A DNA stretch of 64,000 nucleotides from NCBI RefSeq assembly GCF_003226535.1, contig NZ_QKOB01000004.1, positions 62,001 through 126,000 on the forward strand, written 5' to 3'. A program made the position numbers and the translations under genes. Positions 31,906 to 40,990 of this stretch are shown piece after piece. The stretch comes from Meiothermus sp. Pnk-1. GTDB lineage: Bacteria; Deinococcota; Deinococci; Deinococcales; Thermaceae. How positions within the stretch are numbered: position 1 is the first letter of the stretch; every line of letters starts with the position of its first letter. Under the pieces are notes generated by a model. That model was not told the DNA's origin, searched no databases, and was given only the letters and a program-made list of their open reading frames with translations.

Positions 31906-33336
31906 ATGCTCAGGCAAACCTTCAACACCCAGGCGTTGATCGACGCGCAATGGATCACCCCAGGCCGGACCTTTGCGGTGCATAGCCCCTACTCGGGCGA
32001 GGTCATCGCTCAGGTGGCCGACTGCGGCGAGGCCGAGGCCCGGCGGGCCATCGAAGCTGCGGTTACGACCTTCGAGGCCTGGCGCCACACCACTGCCTAC
32101 GAACGCGCGGCGCTGATGAGAAAGTGGCACGCCCTGATCCTGCGTGACGAGCAGACCCTGGCCCAGACCATCGCCATGGAGATGGGTAAACCGGTCAGCG
32201 AGGCGCTGGGCGAGGTGCGCTACGCGGCCAGTTTCATCGAGTGGTACGCTGAGGAGGCCAAGCGCATCTACGGCGAGACGGTGCCCAGCCAGTTCGCCCA
32301 CAAGCGGCTTTTCGCCATCAAGCAGCCGGTGGGGCCGGTGTACGGGGTGACCCCCTGGAACTTTCCCGCTGCTATGGCTACCCGCAAGATCGGCCCGGCT
32401 TTTGCCGCAGGCTGCACCTTCATCCTCAAGCCCGCCGAGCAGTCCCCCCTCACCGCCCTCAAGCTGGCCGAGCTGTGGCTGGAGGCGGGTGGGCCGCCCG
32501 GAGTCTTGCAGGTGCTCCCCACCTCCGACCCGGTGGCCCTCACGCGGGTGATGATGGCCGACGAGCGCGTCCGCAAGATCACCTTCACCGGCTCGACCGA
32601 GGTGGGCAAGATCCTCGTGCGTCAGAGCGCCGACACCCTAAAACGCATCTCCATGGAACTCGGCGGGCACGCGCCTTACCTGGTCTTCGAGGACGCCGAC
32701 CTCGAGCAGGCCGTCAAGGACGTGGTGGCCTGCAAGTTCCGCAACGCGGGCCAGACCTGCGTGTGCACCAACCGCGTCTACGTGCAGCAGAGCATCGCCG
32801 AGGCCTTCAGCCAGAAGCTGGCCCAGGCCGCCGCCGGGCTCAAGGTGGGCGACCCCCTCGACCCCAGTACCCAGATCGGGCCGCTGGTGGACCGGCAGGG
32901 CCTGGAGAAGGTCAAGGCCCACGTCGAGGACGCCAGGGCCAAGGGCGCTACCGTGCTGACGGGAGGGGAGACCATGGGCGGGTTGTTCTACGCTCCTACC
33001 GTGCTGGAGGGGGTTCGGGAAGACATGCGCATCATGAGCGAGGAAACCTTTGGCCCCGTAGCCCCGGTGATCACCTTCAAGACCGAGGAGGAAGCCATCC
33101 GGGCCGCCAACAACACTCCTTACGGCCTGGCAGCCTACCTCTGGACCAGGGATCTCAGCCGGGCCATCCGGGTAGCCGAGCGACTGGAGTACGGCATTAT
33201 CGGGCTCAACGATGCAGTTCCTTCCACCGCCCAGGCCCCCTTCGGCGGGGTCAAGCACAGCGGCTTTGGCCGCGAGGGCGGGCACTGGGGGCTCGAGGAG
33301 TACCTGTATGTGAAGTATGTTTCAGCGGGACTGTAA
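31906..33336 (+). CDS. gabD: Succinate-semialdehyde dehydrogenase
   Basis: A 476-residue aldehyde dehydrogenase. T-P-W-N-F-P-A-A-M-A-T-R-K-I-G-P and M-E-L-G-G-H-A-P-Y are GabD-like, and the catalytic site G-Q-T-C-V-C-T-N-R has the double Cys of succinate-semialdehyde dehydrogenases. It delivers succinate to the TCA cycle, so the operon may end in four-carbon semialdehyde. GGAG precedes the ATG. Other semialdehydes are possible. The minus-strand frame across it is a shadow. About 150 featureless bases follow before the convergent gene. Confidence 0.85.
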   Translation: MLRQTFNTQALIDAQWITPGRTFAVHSPYSGEVIAQVADCGEAEARRAIEAAVTTFEAWRHTTAYERAALMRKWHALILRDEQTLAQTIAMEMGKPVSEALGEVRYAASFIEWYAEEAKRIYGETVPSQFAHKRLFAIKQPVGPVYGVTPWNFPAAMATRKIGPAFAAGCTFILKPAEQSPLTALKLAELWLEAGGPPGVLQVLPTSDPVALTRVMMADERVRKITFTGSTEVGKILVRQSADTLKRISMELGGHAPYLVFEDADLEQAVKDVVACKFRNAGQTCVCTNRVYVQQSIAEAFSQKLAQAAAGLKVGDPLDPSTQIGPLVDRQGLEKVKAHVEDARAKGATVLTGGETMGGLFYAPTVLEGVREDMRIMSEETFGPVAPVITFKTEEEAIRAANNTPYGLAAYLWTRDLSRAIRVAERLEYGIIGLNDAVPSTAQAPFGGVKHSGFGREGGHWGLEEYLYVKYVSAGL

Positions 33337-33486
33337 GGGTTGCCAGTGCTGTGAGCCAGGAGCGAACAGTTTTGGTTTTCAACGCTTTCATCAACAAGCG
33401 TATCTAGCCTTGGTACATCCACGCTTCGCTTGCCTTAGGAAAGCTGCCCGAGCACTGGCGTGTAGTCACGCGATCGGGGCGCAAGT

Positions 33487-35088
33487 TTAACTCTCACGCA
33501 GTTCCTCGGCCACCCAATCCACTGGCAGGGAGCCATAAGAAAGCAACCGGTCATGGAAGGTTCGTGTCTCCCAGTTGAGTTCCTGTCTCAGTTGACGGAT
33601 GGCCCGAGTGCCGAGCCAGTACATCAGCCGGGTAGCTGGATAGATGGAGTTACGAGTGGTCTCTGACCATACCCGGCCCCCGGCTATACCTACTGCCTCG
33701 CGGTAGAAGGTGCGCATCTCCTCGAGCCCCCACCTCCCCCGGTGCAGCCGAATATCCGCCACACACATCGCTGCGTTGCGCAGCTCAGCGTGTTTGAGCG
33801 CCAAGCGCTCAGCGGGGGTGTAAAAGCTCTCGACCTCGTTCATCAGATCCTGAACGTAGCAGGCCCAGCCTTCGATCATCGTCCCCCCCGAGAGCATGGC
33901 GACTCCCGAGGCGCAGTCGGTTCCCGCGAGCTGTCCCAATCGTACTTGAGAAGTCCTGGCTCGAGCATTTTGGGTGTGGTGCCCGACCGAGCCGTGGTGC
34001 ACCACGTGGGTGATTTTAATGGTGGCGAGGTTTTGTTGACGCAGGTACGCTTCGATGTCATCGCCCGGTGGGAAGACCCAGTAGATGCTGCCCGATCCTG
34101 CCCGCTCCACAGGAGGTGATCGGTAAAAGAGAAAATACAGTTCTCCGACGATGCTTTTAGCCCACTCTGGTAAGTTTTTAAAGCTCAGACTATATTCCTT
34201 CGCGGGAGTCACTAGCCCTGCCGCGTCCGCCAGCTCGAGCGCCCTCAGGTTCCAGTGCTCATAGGTAGGGATCACATCCTCGAGCGCCGGATGGTCGTTC
34301 TCCAAGGCGGAGAGCTGTTCTCGCCAATTTCGGGAAGGGTCAAGCTGATCGCCCATCCTCGCGAGTTCGCGCCTATATTGCTCGAATCCCGCAAGGGCCA
34401 GTTCTTCAGCTTCGAGAGGGCCAAACGGCAACCCATGGACCTCGCGCATGAGGAACTCGAGGAATTCTTCGCCACAAGCCGGGTTGGTGTCGGGATGCCT
34501 CTCAAGACTGGCGAAGAACGAGCGGGCAGCTTGACTAGCGGTTTTCGACGGTACCTCGAGCTTCTCCGACCAGCACGGATGAAGCCGCAATCCTTCGTCT
34601 AAAAGCCGAACGAGTGCAGTGCACTCGAGCTTTGCCCGGCGTACCCAGTCGGTGGGAACGGCTCGGTTGGCTAACCATTGCTCGCCCAATTTCAGGAATC
34701 CAGGGAGAGTCTCGAGCCGTTGGCGCAAATCGTCAGGGTTGCGCGGCGGATCGCTAGGTAATAAGAGGGAAATCAGCCCAAAAGCAGCTTCCCCGGTGTA
34801 CCAAGCGGGGTTATGGAAACGCGGGCGCACCTCAAGCTCGCGGATTGCCAAGCGCAGCTGGGCGCGAAGCATCCGGCCCTCCAAACGCTCCGTGCTGGAA
34901 GCTCCCGGAGGACAGCTTTCCGCCTCTCGCAGGAGTGCTTGCAAGGCGAAAAGCTCTCGCTCGATCACCCCGGCATCGGCAGGCGGCAACCGGTGGTCGT
35001 GACCGTCCAACCCCATGAAGGTCGCGTCTACCGGATGAAACTCGGCGTAGAGCTTGAGGAATTTCTCAACCAGAGCGAACAGGCTCAA
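33487..35088 (-). CDS. DUF885-family protein with altered metal motif
   Basis: A 533-residue cytoplasmic protein (no signal peptide) of the DUF885 metallopeptidase-like family. The usual H-E-x-x-P-G-H-H signature appears as H-H-G-S-V-G-H-H (in H-V-V-H-H-G-S-V-G-H-H-T-Q), so the general-base Glu is replaced by His and the Pro by Val. The distal E-G-W-A-C-Y-V-Q-D-L-M is kept. The protein may therefore be a non-classical hydrolase or act on a different bond. The stop of the downstream oxidoreductase overlaps its start (35085-35088), so it belongs to the importer operon. Confidence 0.8.
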   Translation of the reverse strand: MSLFALVEKFLKLYAEFHPVDATFMGLDGHDHRLPPADAGVIERELFALQALLREAESCPPGASSTERLEGRMLRAQLRLAIRELEVRPRFHNPAWYTGEAAFGLISLLLPSDPPRNPDDLRQRLETLPGFLKLGEQWLANRAVPTDWVRRAKLECTALVRLLDEGLRLHPCWSEKLEVPSKTASQAARSFFASLERHPDTNPACGEEFLEFLMREVHGLPFGPLEAEELALAGFEQYRRELARMGDQLDPSRNWREQLSALENDHPALEDVIPTYEHWNLRALELADAAGLVTPAKEYSLSFKNLPEWAKSIVGELYFLFYRSPPVERAGSGSIYWVFPPGDDIEAYLRQQNLATIKITHVVHHGSVGHHTQNARARTSQVRLGQLAGTDCASGVAMLSGGTMIEGWACYVQDLMNEVESFYTPAERLALKHAELRNAAMCVADIRLHRGRWGLEEMRTFYREAVGIAGGRVWSETTRNSIYPATRLMYWLGTRAIRQLRQELNWETRTFHDRLLSYGSLPVDWVAEELRES

Positions 35089-36236
35089 GCGCGACTCTCC
35101 TCAGTTTCTGCGCTATAGGGCCTAGATTGCGGAAAATCTACCCAGCGTCGCTCGAAGTGGGCCTGGACAATAGCATCCACGGCCTCCTGGCTTTTGGCCC
35201 CATCGTAGAAGGTGCATTCTTCGGGTGTGTCGTCCAGAATCTCGTCCACGAAGTGCCGCACCAGGTTGCGGTAGTAGAGTTCGGGCCAGGGGGTGTGCAG
35301 GTCGGTTCCCGGCGGATAGGCTGAGGCGGGCAGCTCGACCCGCTTGAACTCCACGTCGTCAGGGGTGGCGAAATGCAGCGTTTCCGCAACCCCGAACTCG
35401 GTAACAAGCCGGGCTACCGCCGCTCCCTTGGAACCGTAAACCCGCAATTCCACGCCGGGATAGTTTCCTATCGCCACGTATGAAGTTTGCAGCATTCCCT
35501 GAGCTCCCGAGACAAACTCCGCGATGGCTACGGTGCCATCTTCAACTTCGATACGCTGGAGGCTATCGCCATAGCCCCGTACCACCCGCTCGGGTACGAA
35601 GTTACGCATCGTTGCGGCCACACTCTTGTACTCACCAGCGCACCATCGCACCAAGTCGAGCAGGTGCGAGCCATAGCCCACGATACTGCTGGGAATCAGC
35701 TGGTTCCAGTCGGCTCCTTCAGGGACTTGCCGCAGAGGGAAGTAGGGGTCAAGAAACTGCGAGTTCTGCTCGAGGCCGTGCACGTGAAAAATCTGCCCCA
35801 GTGTACCGTCGGCGATCCACCGCTGCACTTGCCGGATGGCAGGGGAATAGCGGAAGGTGAATCCAAGCTTGGTGCGTACACCTCGTTCCTGGGCAGCTTG
35901 GGCTACGGCAAAGGCATCCCTGGCGTTTCTAGCCAGGGGCTTCTCGCATAGCACGTGCTTTCCAGCCTCGATCACGGCATAGCTGAGCGGCAGATGGGTA
36001 TCGGTAGGGGTGCATATATCCACCATCTCCACTTCGGGGTCGGCGATGAGTTGCTGGGCGTCGGTGTACACTCGCTCGATGCCGAAGCGCTCGGCCATCG
36101 CTTGCGCCCGCTCGGGCACGAGGTCGCAGATGGCGACCAGGTGGGCACGCTCGTAGGCTGCGTATCCTGGCAGGTGAGCTTTTTCGGCCCAGGCATGAGC
36201 GCCCAGCACGCCCACACCGAGTCTTCGTATGCTCAT
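35085..36236 (-). CDS. Gfo/Idh/MocA-family oxidoreductase
   Basis: A 383-residue NAD(P)-dependent sugar- or polyol-type dehydrogenase. The N-terminal Rossmann fold reads L-G-V-G-V-L-G-A-H-A-W and the active-site loop C-E-K-P-L-A carries the catalytic Lys. The C-terminal beta-sheet domain holds a helix G-S-H-L-L-D-L-V-R with the usual His. The substrate is unknown. It overlaps both neighbours by four bases, which marks a single transcript. Confidence 0.9.
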   Translation of the reverse strand: MSIRRLGVGVLGAHAWAEKAHLPGYAAYERAHLVAICDLVPERAQAMAERFGIERVYTDAQQLIADPEVEMVDICTPTDTHLPLSYAVIEAGKHVLCEKPLARNARDAFAVAQAAQERGVRTKLGFTFRYSPAIRQVQRWIADGTLGQIFHVHGLEQNSQFLDPYFPLRQVPEGADWNQLIPSSIVGYGSHLLDLVRWCAGEYKSVAATMRNFVPERVVRGYGDSLQRIEVEDGTVAIAEFVSGAQGMLQTSYVAIGNYPGVELRVYGSKGAAVARLVTEFGVAETLHFATPDDVEFKRVELPASAYPPGTDLHTPWPELYYRNLVRHFVDEILDDTPEECTFYDGAKSQEAVDAIVQAHFERRWVDFPQSRPYSAETEESRA

Positions 36237-37333
36237 GGCAGTTCCTTTCCGATACCGCGTACGTACGCCTCGAGTTCGTCGTAGTTATGAAACCCTAGTT
36301 GCCGCTCGCCGCGCTCGATCTCGAAGATCATGTTCGCCAGTTTCTCCACCAGCTGCGTGTCCGCCCCGGCTTTTTTGCCGTACTCGATCAGCTTGCCGTT
36401 CATGGCCCCCACCTCGGAAGGTCGCTTGCGGTACACGATGTCCCACCAGATCCCCGAACCCTTCTTCTTGAACTCGTGCTGAGTGGGCTTCTGGTCTTTT
36501 TTGAGCAGCCAGATGGCGTGCTGAATGTTGGCAATGAGCTTCTGCGTGTCGTCAGGGGTTTGCGGTTTGTAGTTAGCGGGGTCGAAGAAGTCGAAAGCTT
36601 CCACCTTGATCCCGTTGGCCTCGGCAATTTCTAACGCCTCGCGTACCACCGCTCCGGCAATGCGGGCGTAGCGCTCCACCCCCAGGGTCTCGTGAATCGG
36701 GGCATCAGCTAGAGCGCTGAATACGACTTGTTGCGAGTAGACCTCCTTGGCCCAGATCTGCCCCCAGATGTTGGGCGAGAGTTGAACGTTGGTCAGGGAC
36801 TCGAGCATCTTCGCCAACTCCAGGAGCCTCGGGGTGAACTCCGGCGTACTCATCTCCCCCAGCTGGATCGGCCCCTCGTGGACAAACTCGAGGTAGCCGG
36901 GATCCACCAAGGCCCCACCGTAGTTGGGAATCGAGCCCACCACCCGCTCCATCCCGCCTAGCCCGGCTCTATTCAAAATTGTCGCGATGAGCGGTTCATT
37001 GAAGCCGTTTTGGAAACTGACGATAAAGGTTTCGGGGGAAATCAGTGGCAGGATTTGCTGCAAGGCACCTTCGGTGTGCTGCGACTTTGTGGCGATCAGC
37101 ACGGCCTCGAGCGGGCCATTTTTCCGTGTGTGCTCGGGCAGTTGGTCGGGGGTGAGAGCTCGAACCGGGACGGTCATCTCCCCGCGGATACCATCGATGA
37201 AGACTCCACGGGCATTCATAGCCTCTACATGTTCCTTCCATTGGTCTACCAGTACCACGTCATAACCTGCGCGGGTCATATACGCTCCCGCCAGGCCGCC
37301 GATTGCCCCGGAACCGATGATCGTGATTTTCAC
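36233..37333 (-). CDS. Ketopantoate-reductase-like dehydrogenase (PanE/ApbA family)
   Basis: A 366-residue protein with N-terminal Rossmann motif V-K-I-T-I-I-G-S-G-A-I-G-G and a helical C-terminal ApbA_C domain around A-K-E-V-Y-S-Q-Q. Family members reduce 2-ketoacids with NADPH; ketopantoate is one substrate, and longer members like this often serve other catabolic ketoacids. GTG 37333 is chosen because GGGAGG lies upstream; an extension to 37393 would overlap the permease gene out of frame and lacks homology. Confidence 0.8.
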   Translation of the reverse strand: MKITIIGSGAIGGLAGAYMTRAGYDVVLVDQWKEHVEAMNARGVFIDGIRGEMTVPVRALTPDQLPEHTRKNGPLEAVLIATKSQHTEGALQQILPLISPETFIVSFQNGFNEPLIATILNRAGLGGMERVVGSIPNYGGALVDPGYLEFVHEGPIQLGEMSTPEFTPRLLELAKMLESLTNVQLSPNIWGQIWAKEVYSQQVVFSALADAPIHETLGVERYARIAGAVVREALEIAEANGIKVEAFDFFDPANYKPQTPDDTQKLIANIQHAIWLLKKDQKPTQHEFKKKGSGIWWDIVYRKRPSEVGAMNGKLIEYGKKAGADTQLVEKLANMIFEIERGERQLGFHNYDELEAYVRGIGKELP

Positions 37334-37358
37334 CTTAGCCTCCCTCGTGCCTACGAAG

Positions 37359-38240
37359 CTATAGTCTGGGGTCGAGCGCGTCGCGCAGCCCATCCCCTAA
37401 AAAGTTGACCGAGAGTACCGTGACCAGGATGAACAGCCCTGGAAAGGCCGCCAGCCAGGGAGCTGTCTCGAGCCAGTCGCTCGCTCCGTTGAGCAGGTTG
37501 CCCCAGGTAGGGGTAGGCGGTTGAACGCCAAGCCCGAAGAAGGAGAGGGCCGACTCGAGCAGGATGGCCCCACCTACCGCCAGTGTGGCACTCACCACGA
37601 TGGGGCCCAGGGCGTTGGGCAGGATGTGGCGGAACATGATCCGAGCATTGCTGCTGCCCAAAGCCCGCGAAGCCTCCACGTACTCCCTCGCGCGCAGGCT
37701 CAGGAACTGGCTGCGCACCAACCGAGCGGTGCTCATCCAGCCTAGGCCCCCGATGATCAGCACTAATAGCCCCAGGCTGGGCCTCAAGAACCCCGAGAGT
37801 GCGATTACCAGCGGCAACACCGGGATCGAGAGTATCATGTCGGTGAAGCGCATCAGCACGGTGTCGACCCAGCCGCCGTAGAACCCGGCCAGCGCACCGA
37901 TCAAAGTACCCAGCAAGGTCGCCACTAAGGCGCTGGAAAGCCCCACCAGGAGCGAGACCCTAGCCCCATATAGGATACGCGTTGCGTTGTCGCGGCCGAG
38001 CTGGTCGGTGCCCATGGGGTGCTTGAGGCTCGGCGCGGTGGGCTGGCCGAGCAGGGCCGGATCCTGGCCATCGAAGGTATAGGGTGTGAGGACAGGGGCA
38101 AATACCGCTGCGAGGGCAAGCAAAATCAGAACCACCAGCCCGGCCTGAGCCAGCTTGTGGCGACGGAATCGGCGTAAAGCGAGAGCGAGAAAGGACTCAT
38201 GGTTACGGGAGACCCAAAGGGTAGGGGTAACCTCATTCAT
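37359..38240 (-). CDS. Peptide-type ABC permease (DppC/OppC family)
   Basis: A 293-residue inner-membrane permease. A first helix after a charged N-terminus (H-K-L-A-Q-A-G-L-V-V-L-I), the ligand-side loop Q-L-G-R-D-N-A-T-R-I-L-Y-G-A, and the coupling loop E-A-S-R-A-L-G-S-S-N-A-R-I are typical of OppC. ATG 38240 (M-N-E-V) is chosen; it overlaps the DppB-type gene by eight bases. No ATPase gene follows, so a shared ATPase pair must be encoded elsewhere. Confidence 0.85.
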   Translation of the reverse strand: MNEVTPTLWVSRNHESFLALALRRFRRHKLAQAGLVVLILLALAAVFAPVLTPYTFDGQDPALLGQPTAPSLKHPMGTDQLGRDNATRILYGARVSLLVGLSSALVATLLGTLIGALAGFYGGWVDTVLMRFTDMILSIPVLPLVIALSGFLRPSLGLLVLIIGGLGWMSTARLVRSQFLSLRAREYVEASRALGSSNARIMFRHILPNALGPIVVSATLAVGGAILLESALSFFGLGVQPPTPTWGNLLNGASDWLETAPWLAAFPGLFILVTVLSVNFLGDGLRDALDPRL

Positions 38241-39189
38241 AGCGAATCCGGGGGTCAATCAGCGAATACACCAGATCGGTGAGGATATTGGTCAGGATCA
38301 AAGCCAGGCTGCCGATCATCAGCAGAGCCATCAGCACCGGGTAGTCGCGCCCGTTCATAGCCTCGATGAAGAGCCGCCCCATCCCCGGCCAGGCGAAGAT
38401 GGTCTCTGTAACCACCGCCCCCGAGAGGATCCCAGCGAAGTCCAGGGCGACCACCGTGACTACTGGAACCAGGGCGTTCCTCAGGGCATGGCGGTAGGTT
38501 ACCACCCGCTCAGAAAGACCCTTGGCCCGGGCGGTGCGGATATAGTCCAGCCCCAACACATCCAGCATCGAGCTGCGCACGAAGCGGCCCCAACTGGCAA
38601 TGTTGGCGACGGCCAGGATGCAGGCCGGAAGGATCAAGTGACGCAGTCGGTCTGGCAAACTCCCGTCGCCAATGGTCTCGAGCCCTGCCGAAGGCAATAA
38701 ATGTAGCCGCACCGCGAATAGCGCCTGGAGCATTAGGGCCAGCCAGAAAATGGGCATCGAGATGCCCAAAAAAGACAGAAAGGTGAAGGTATAATCTACT
38801 GTGCTGTAGCGCCTCAAAGCACTCAGTATACCCAGCGGCAGGGCCACTAGCAACGCCAGGACAAACGCGGTGCCCCCAAGGATCAAGGTCGGGCCGATAC
38901 GCTCGGAGATATCCAAGGTCACGGGCCGCCCTGAACGGATGCTGTAGCCCCACTCTCCTTGCACGAGAGCCTTCAACCAATGCAAATACTGGATCGGTAC
39001 CGGCTGGTCAAGGCCCAATTCACGCTCGAGATTTTTCAGCGCTTCCGGGGAAACCGAAGGGTTATCGGCGTACACGTCCAGCGGCCCACCAGGGGCCAGA
39101 TGCAGCACGGCATAAAGGAGGATGGAAACCCCGAGCAGCAGAGGAATGCTGCTCAGGAGGCGGTGGGCGAAGTAAATAGGAAAGCTCAT
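38233..39189 (-). CDS. Peptide-type ABC permease (DppB/OppB family)
   Basis: A 318-residue permease beginning M-S-F-P-I-Y-F-A-H-R-L-L with six predicted helices. The OppB hallmarks are H-L-A-P-G-G-P near residue 30, Q-P-V-P-I-Q-Y-L-H-W-L before the second helix, and the EAA loop Y-I-R-T-A-R-A-K-G-L-S. It forms the channel with the OppC-type partner. About 40 bases separate it from the binding-protein gene. Confidence 0.9.
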   Translation of the reverse strand: MSFPIYFAHRLLSSIPLLLGVSILLYAVLHLAPGGPLDVYADNPSVSPEALKNLERELGLDQPVPIQYLHWLKALVQGEWGYSIRSGRPVTLDISERIGPTLILGGTAFVLALLVALPLGILSALRRYSTVDYTFTFLSFLGISMPIFWLALMLQALFAVRLHLLPSAGLETIGDGSLPDRLRHLILPACILAVANIASWGRFVRSSMLDVLGLDYIRTARAKGLSERVVTYRHALRNALVPVVTVVALDFAGILSGAVVTETIFAWPGMGRLFIEAMNGRDYPVLMALLMIGSLALILTNILTDLVYSLIDPRIRYE

Positions 39190-39228
39190 CGGGCCTGGAG
39201 AGAAAAGCCACGGGCTTTAGCCCAGCTT

Positions 39229-40836
39229 CTACTTTTTGAGCCACCAATCGCTGGTGTTGCGGAAGTTGGTCTGGTTGGTAGGGTTGGGTTTGAAGTTTTG
39301 CAGCTTCTCGGTTACCGCTATGATTTGAGGGGCCTCAAAAAGCGGTAGAGTTGCCAGGTCAGCCAACACCTGGTACTGTACCCGAGCCATATATAGTTTG
39401 ACCAACGAGGGGTCAAGGCTTTGTGAGGCTTTCTCGAGGAAAGCGTCCACGGTGGGGTTAGAGTAGCCGCTGCCGTTATTGAAGCCCTTAGTGCTGTAAA
39501 ACGAGATGTAGGAATCAATAGGATCAGCGGGGGTGATCCAGCCGGAGTACCAGACGTCGTAGCCGCCCTTGCGCCGCGCGTCGGAGAGGGCTGCCCCAGT
39601 CTTGTTATCGGGGATAAGTTCCACTCCCAATGCTTTCATCTGCGCGATGATGACCTGCTGGGCCAGCTCGTACTCGGTGCGCCCGGCCTGGGTCATGAAC
39701 TTAAAGCTCAGCCGCTTGCCGTCCTTGACCATGATTCCATCCGATCCCGGAGTGAACCCGGCTTCCTTGAGGGCGGCCTTGGCCTTGGCTGGGTCGTATT
39801 TGTAGGTCGGCACCGCGTTACTGGCGAAGTCGAAGCTCGAGACCACAAAGGTGTTGAGCGGCCTCAAATACCCACCCAGGGCTTTATTGATGGCATCGCG
39901 GTCAATTCCGTAGGCAAAGGCCTTACGTACGTTTAGGTCCTTCAAGAACTCGTTTTTGAAGTTAAAGGTCAGGTGACGGAAGGCTAAGGTTTTGGCGTTG
40001 ATGACCTTGAGCCCTGGCACGTTGTCAATGCTGGGGGCTAGCGTAAAGGGGATGTTATAGGCAAAGTTGACCTCGCCCGATTTGAGCTGGGTGATGATGG
40101 TGTTGGTGTTAGGGATGATTTTAAAAATTATCCGATCCAGGTAGGGAAGCGGGTTTCCTGCCGCGTCCTTGCGCCAGTAGTTAGGATTGCGCTCGACGAC
40201 CACATACTGACCGCGCTTGAACTCGGTCACGCGGAAAGGCCCCGCACCGAAGGGTTTTTCCCAGAAGGGGTCTTTGTTGAGGTCCTTACCCTCGAGTACA
40301 TGCTTGGGCAAGATGCCGTAGCTGAACAAGGCCGACTTGAAGCCGGAGAATATCTGTTTATAGTAGATCACCACCGTGAGTGGATCCGGGGTCTCAATCC
40401 GCTCGATCTCTTCGGTGCCATCCTTCTCGGGGCCTAGGTATTTGGGATCCTTGATGGCTTCCCAGGTAAACTTTACGTCCGCCGAGGTGACCGGCTCGCC
40501 GTCCGCCCATTTGACGCCCGGGCGCAGCTTGTAGGTCACCACCATTTTTTTGCCGTTATCAGTAATCCGGATGCCCTTGTTGGCTAGGGTGGGGACTTCC
40601 ACTGCCAATGCGGGCTGGAATTTGGCATTTTCGTCTGGGTAGACCAAAGGCTCCAAGAAAGTCGACTGCACATCGGTGAGAAAGCCGCTGGCGTAGGGGT
40701 CGAGAGTATCGAGATCGTAGCCCAGGGCTACGGTCAGTGTGCCTCCCCGGTCTTGGGCAGCCGCCATTCCACCTAGCAGAATAGATAAACCCAGCAGTGG
40801 TGCCGCGAACGACTTGAGGCGATTCGCTATTCCCAT
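39229..40836 (-). CDS. Peptide-type ABC substrate-binding protein
   Basis: A 535-residue family 5 solute-binding protein. The signal peptide (residues 1-27) ends A-A-A-Q-D-R. The mature part has W-A-D-G-E-P-V-T-S-A-D-V-K-F-T-W, the family signature, and G-A-G-P-F-R-V-T-E-F. It binds oligopeptides or similar ligands such as nickel chelates or glycosides. AAGGAGGGAG precedes the ATG. It is the first gene of the minus-strand operon 33487-40836, and the divergent promoter region (40837-40990) contains an IclR-like inverted repeat. Confidence 0.9.
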   Translation of the reverse strand: MGIANRLKSFAAPLLGLSILLGGMAAAQDRGGTLTVALGYDLDTLDPYASGFLTDVQSTFLEPLVYPDENAKFQPALAVEVPTLANKGIRITDNGKKMVVTYKLRPGVKWADGEPVTSADVKFTWEAIKDPKYLGPEKDGTEEIERIETPDPLTVVIYYKQIFSGFKSALFSYGILPKHVLEGKDLNKDPFWEKPFGAGPFRVTEFKRGQYVVVERNPNYWRKDAAGNPLPYLDRIIFKIIPNTNTIITQLKSGEVNFAYNIPFTLAPSIDNVPGLKVINAKTLAFRHLTFNFKNEFLKDLNVRKAFAYGIDRDAINKALGGYLRPLNTFVVSSFDFASNAVPTYKYDPAKAKAALKEAGFTPGSDGIMVKDGKRLSFKFMTQAGRTEYELAQQVIIAQMKALGVELIPDNKTGAALSDARRKGGYDVWYSGWITPADPIDSYISFYSTKGFNNGSGYSNPTVDAFLEKASQSLDPSLVKLYMARVQYQVLADLATLPLFEAPQIIAVTEKLQNFKPNPTNQTNFRNTSDWWLKK

Positions 40837-40949
40837 AGCTCCCTCCTTTTTTGCCCATCCTACTCTACTATTACCGAGCTTTTCGAGGTGGATGTGATTG
40901 CAACTTTACCGATATAGAGTAAGATTGTCAATGACTTCCAAAGAGATTG

Positions 40950-40968
40950 TATTCCACTCTGCGGAATA
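40950..40968. promoter_or_regulatory. Probable IclR-type operator in divergent promoter
   Basis: TATTCC (40950-40955) and GGAATA (40963-40968) are perfect 6-bp arms with a 7-base spacer, between the binding-protein gene (minus) and the DUF885-like gene (plus). The IclR gene at 42187 in the same block is the obvious candidate for the bound regulator. Confidence 0.5.
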
Positions 40969-40990
40969 AACCGGCTTTCGGAGGACACGT

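Noticed and set aside
32475-33407. Plus-strand frame inside gabD
   Set aside because: Arg/Gly-rich reading of gabD in another frame; gabD has all catalytic motifs.
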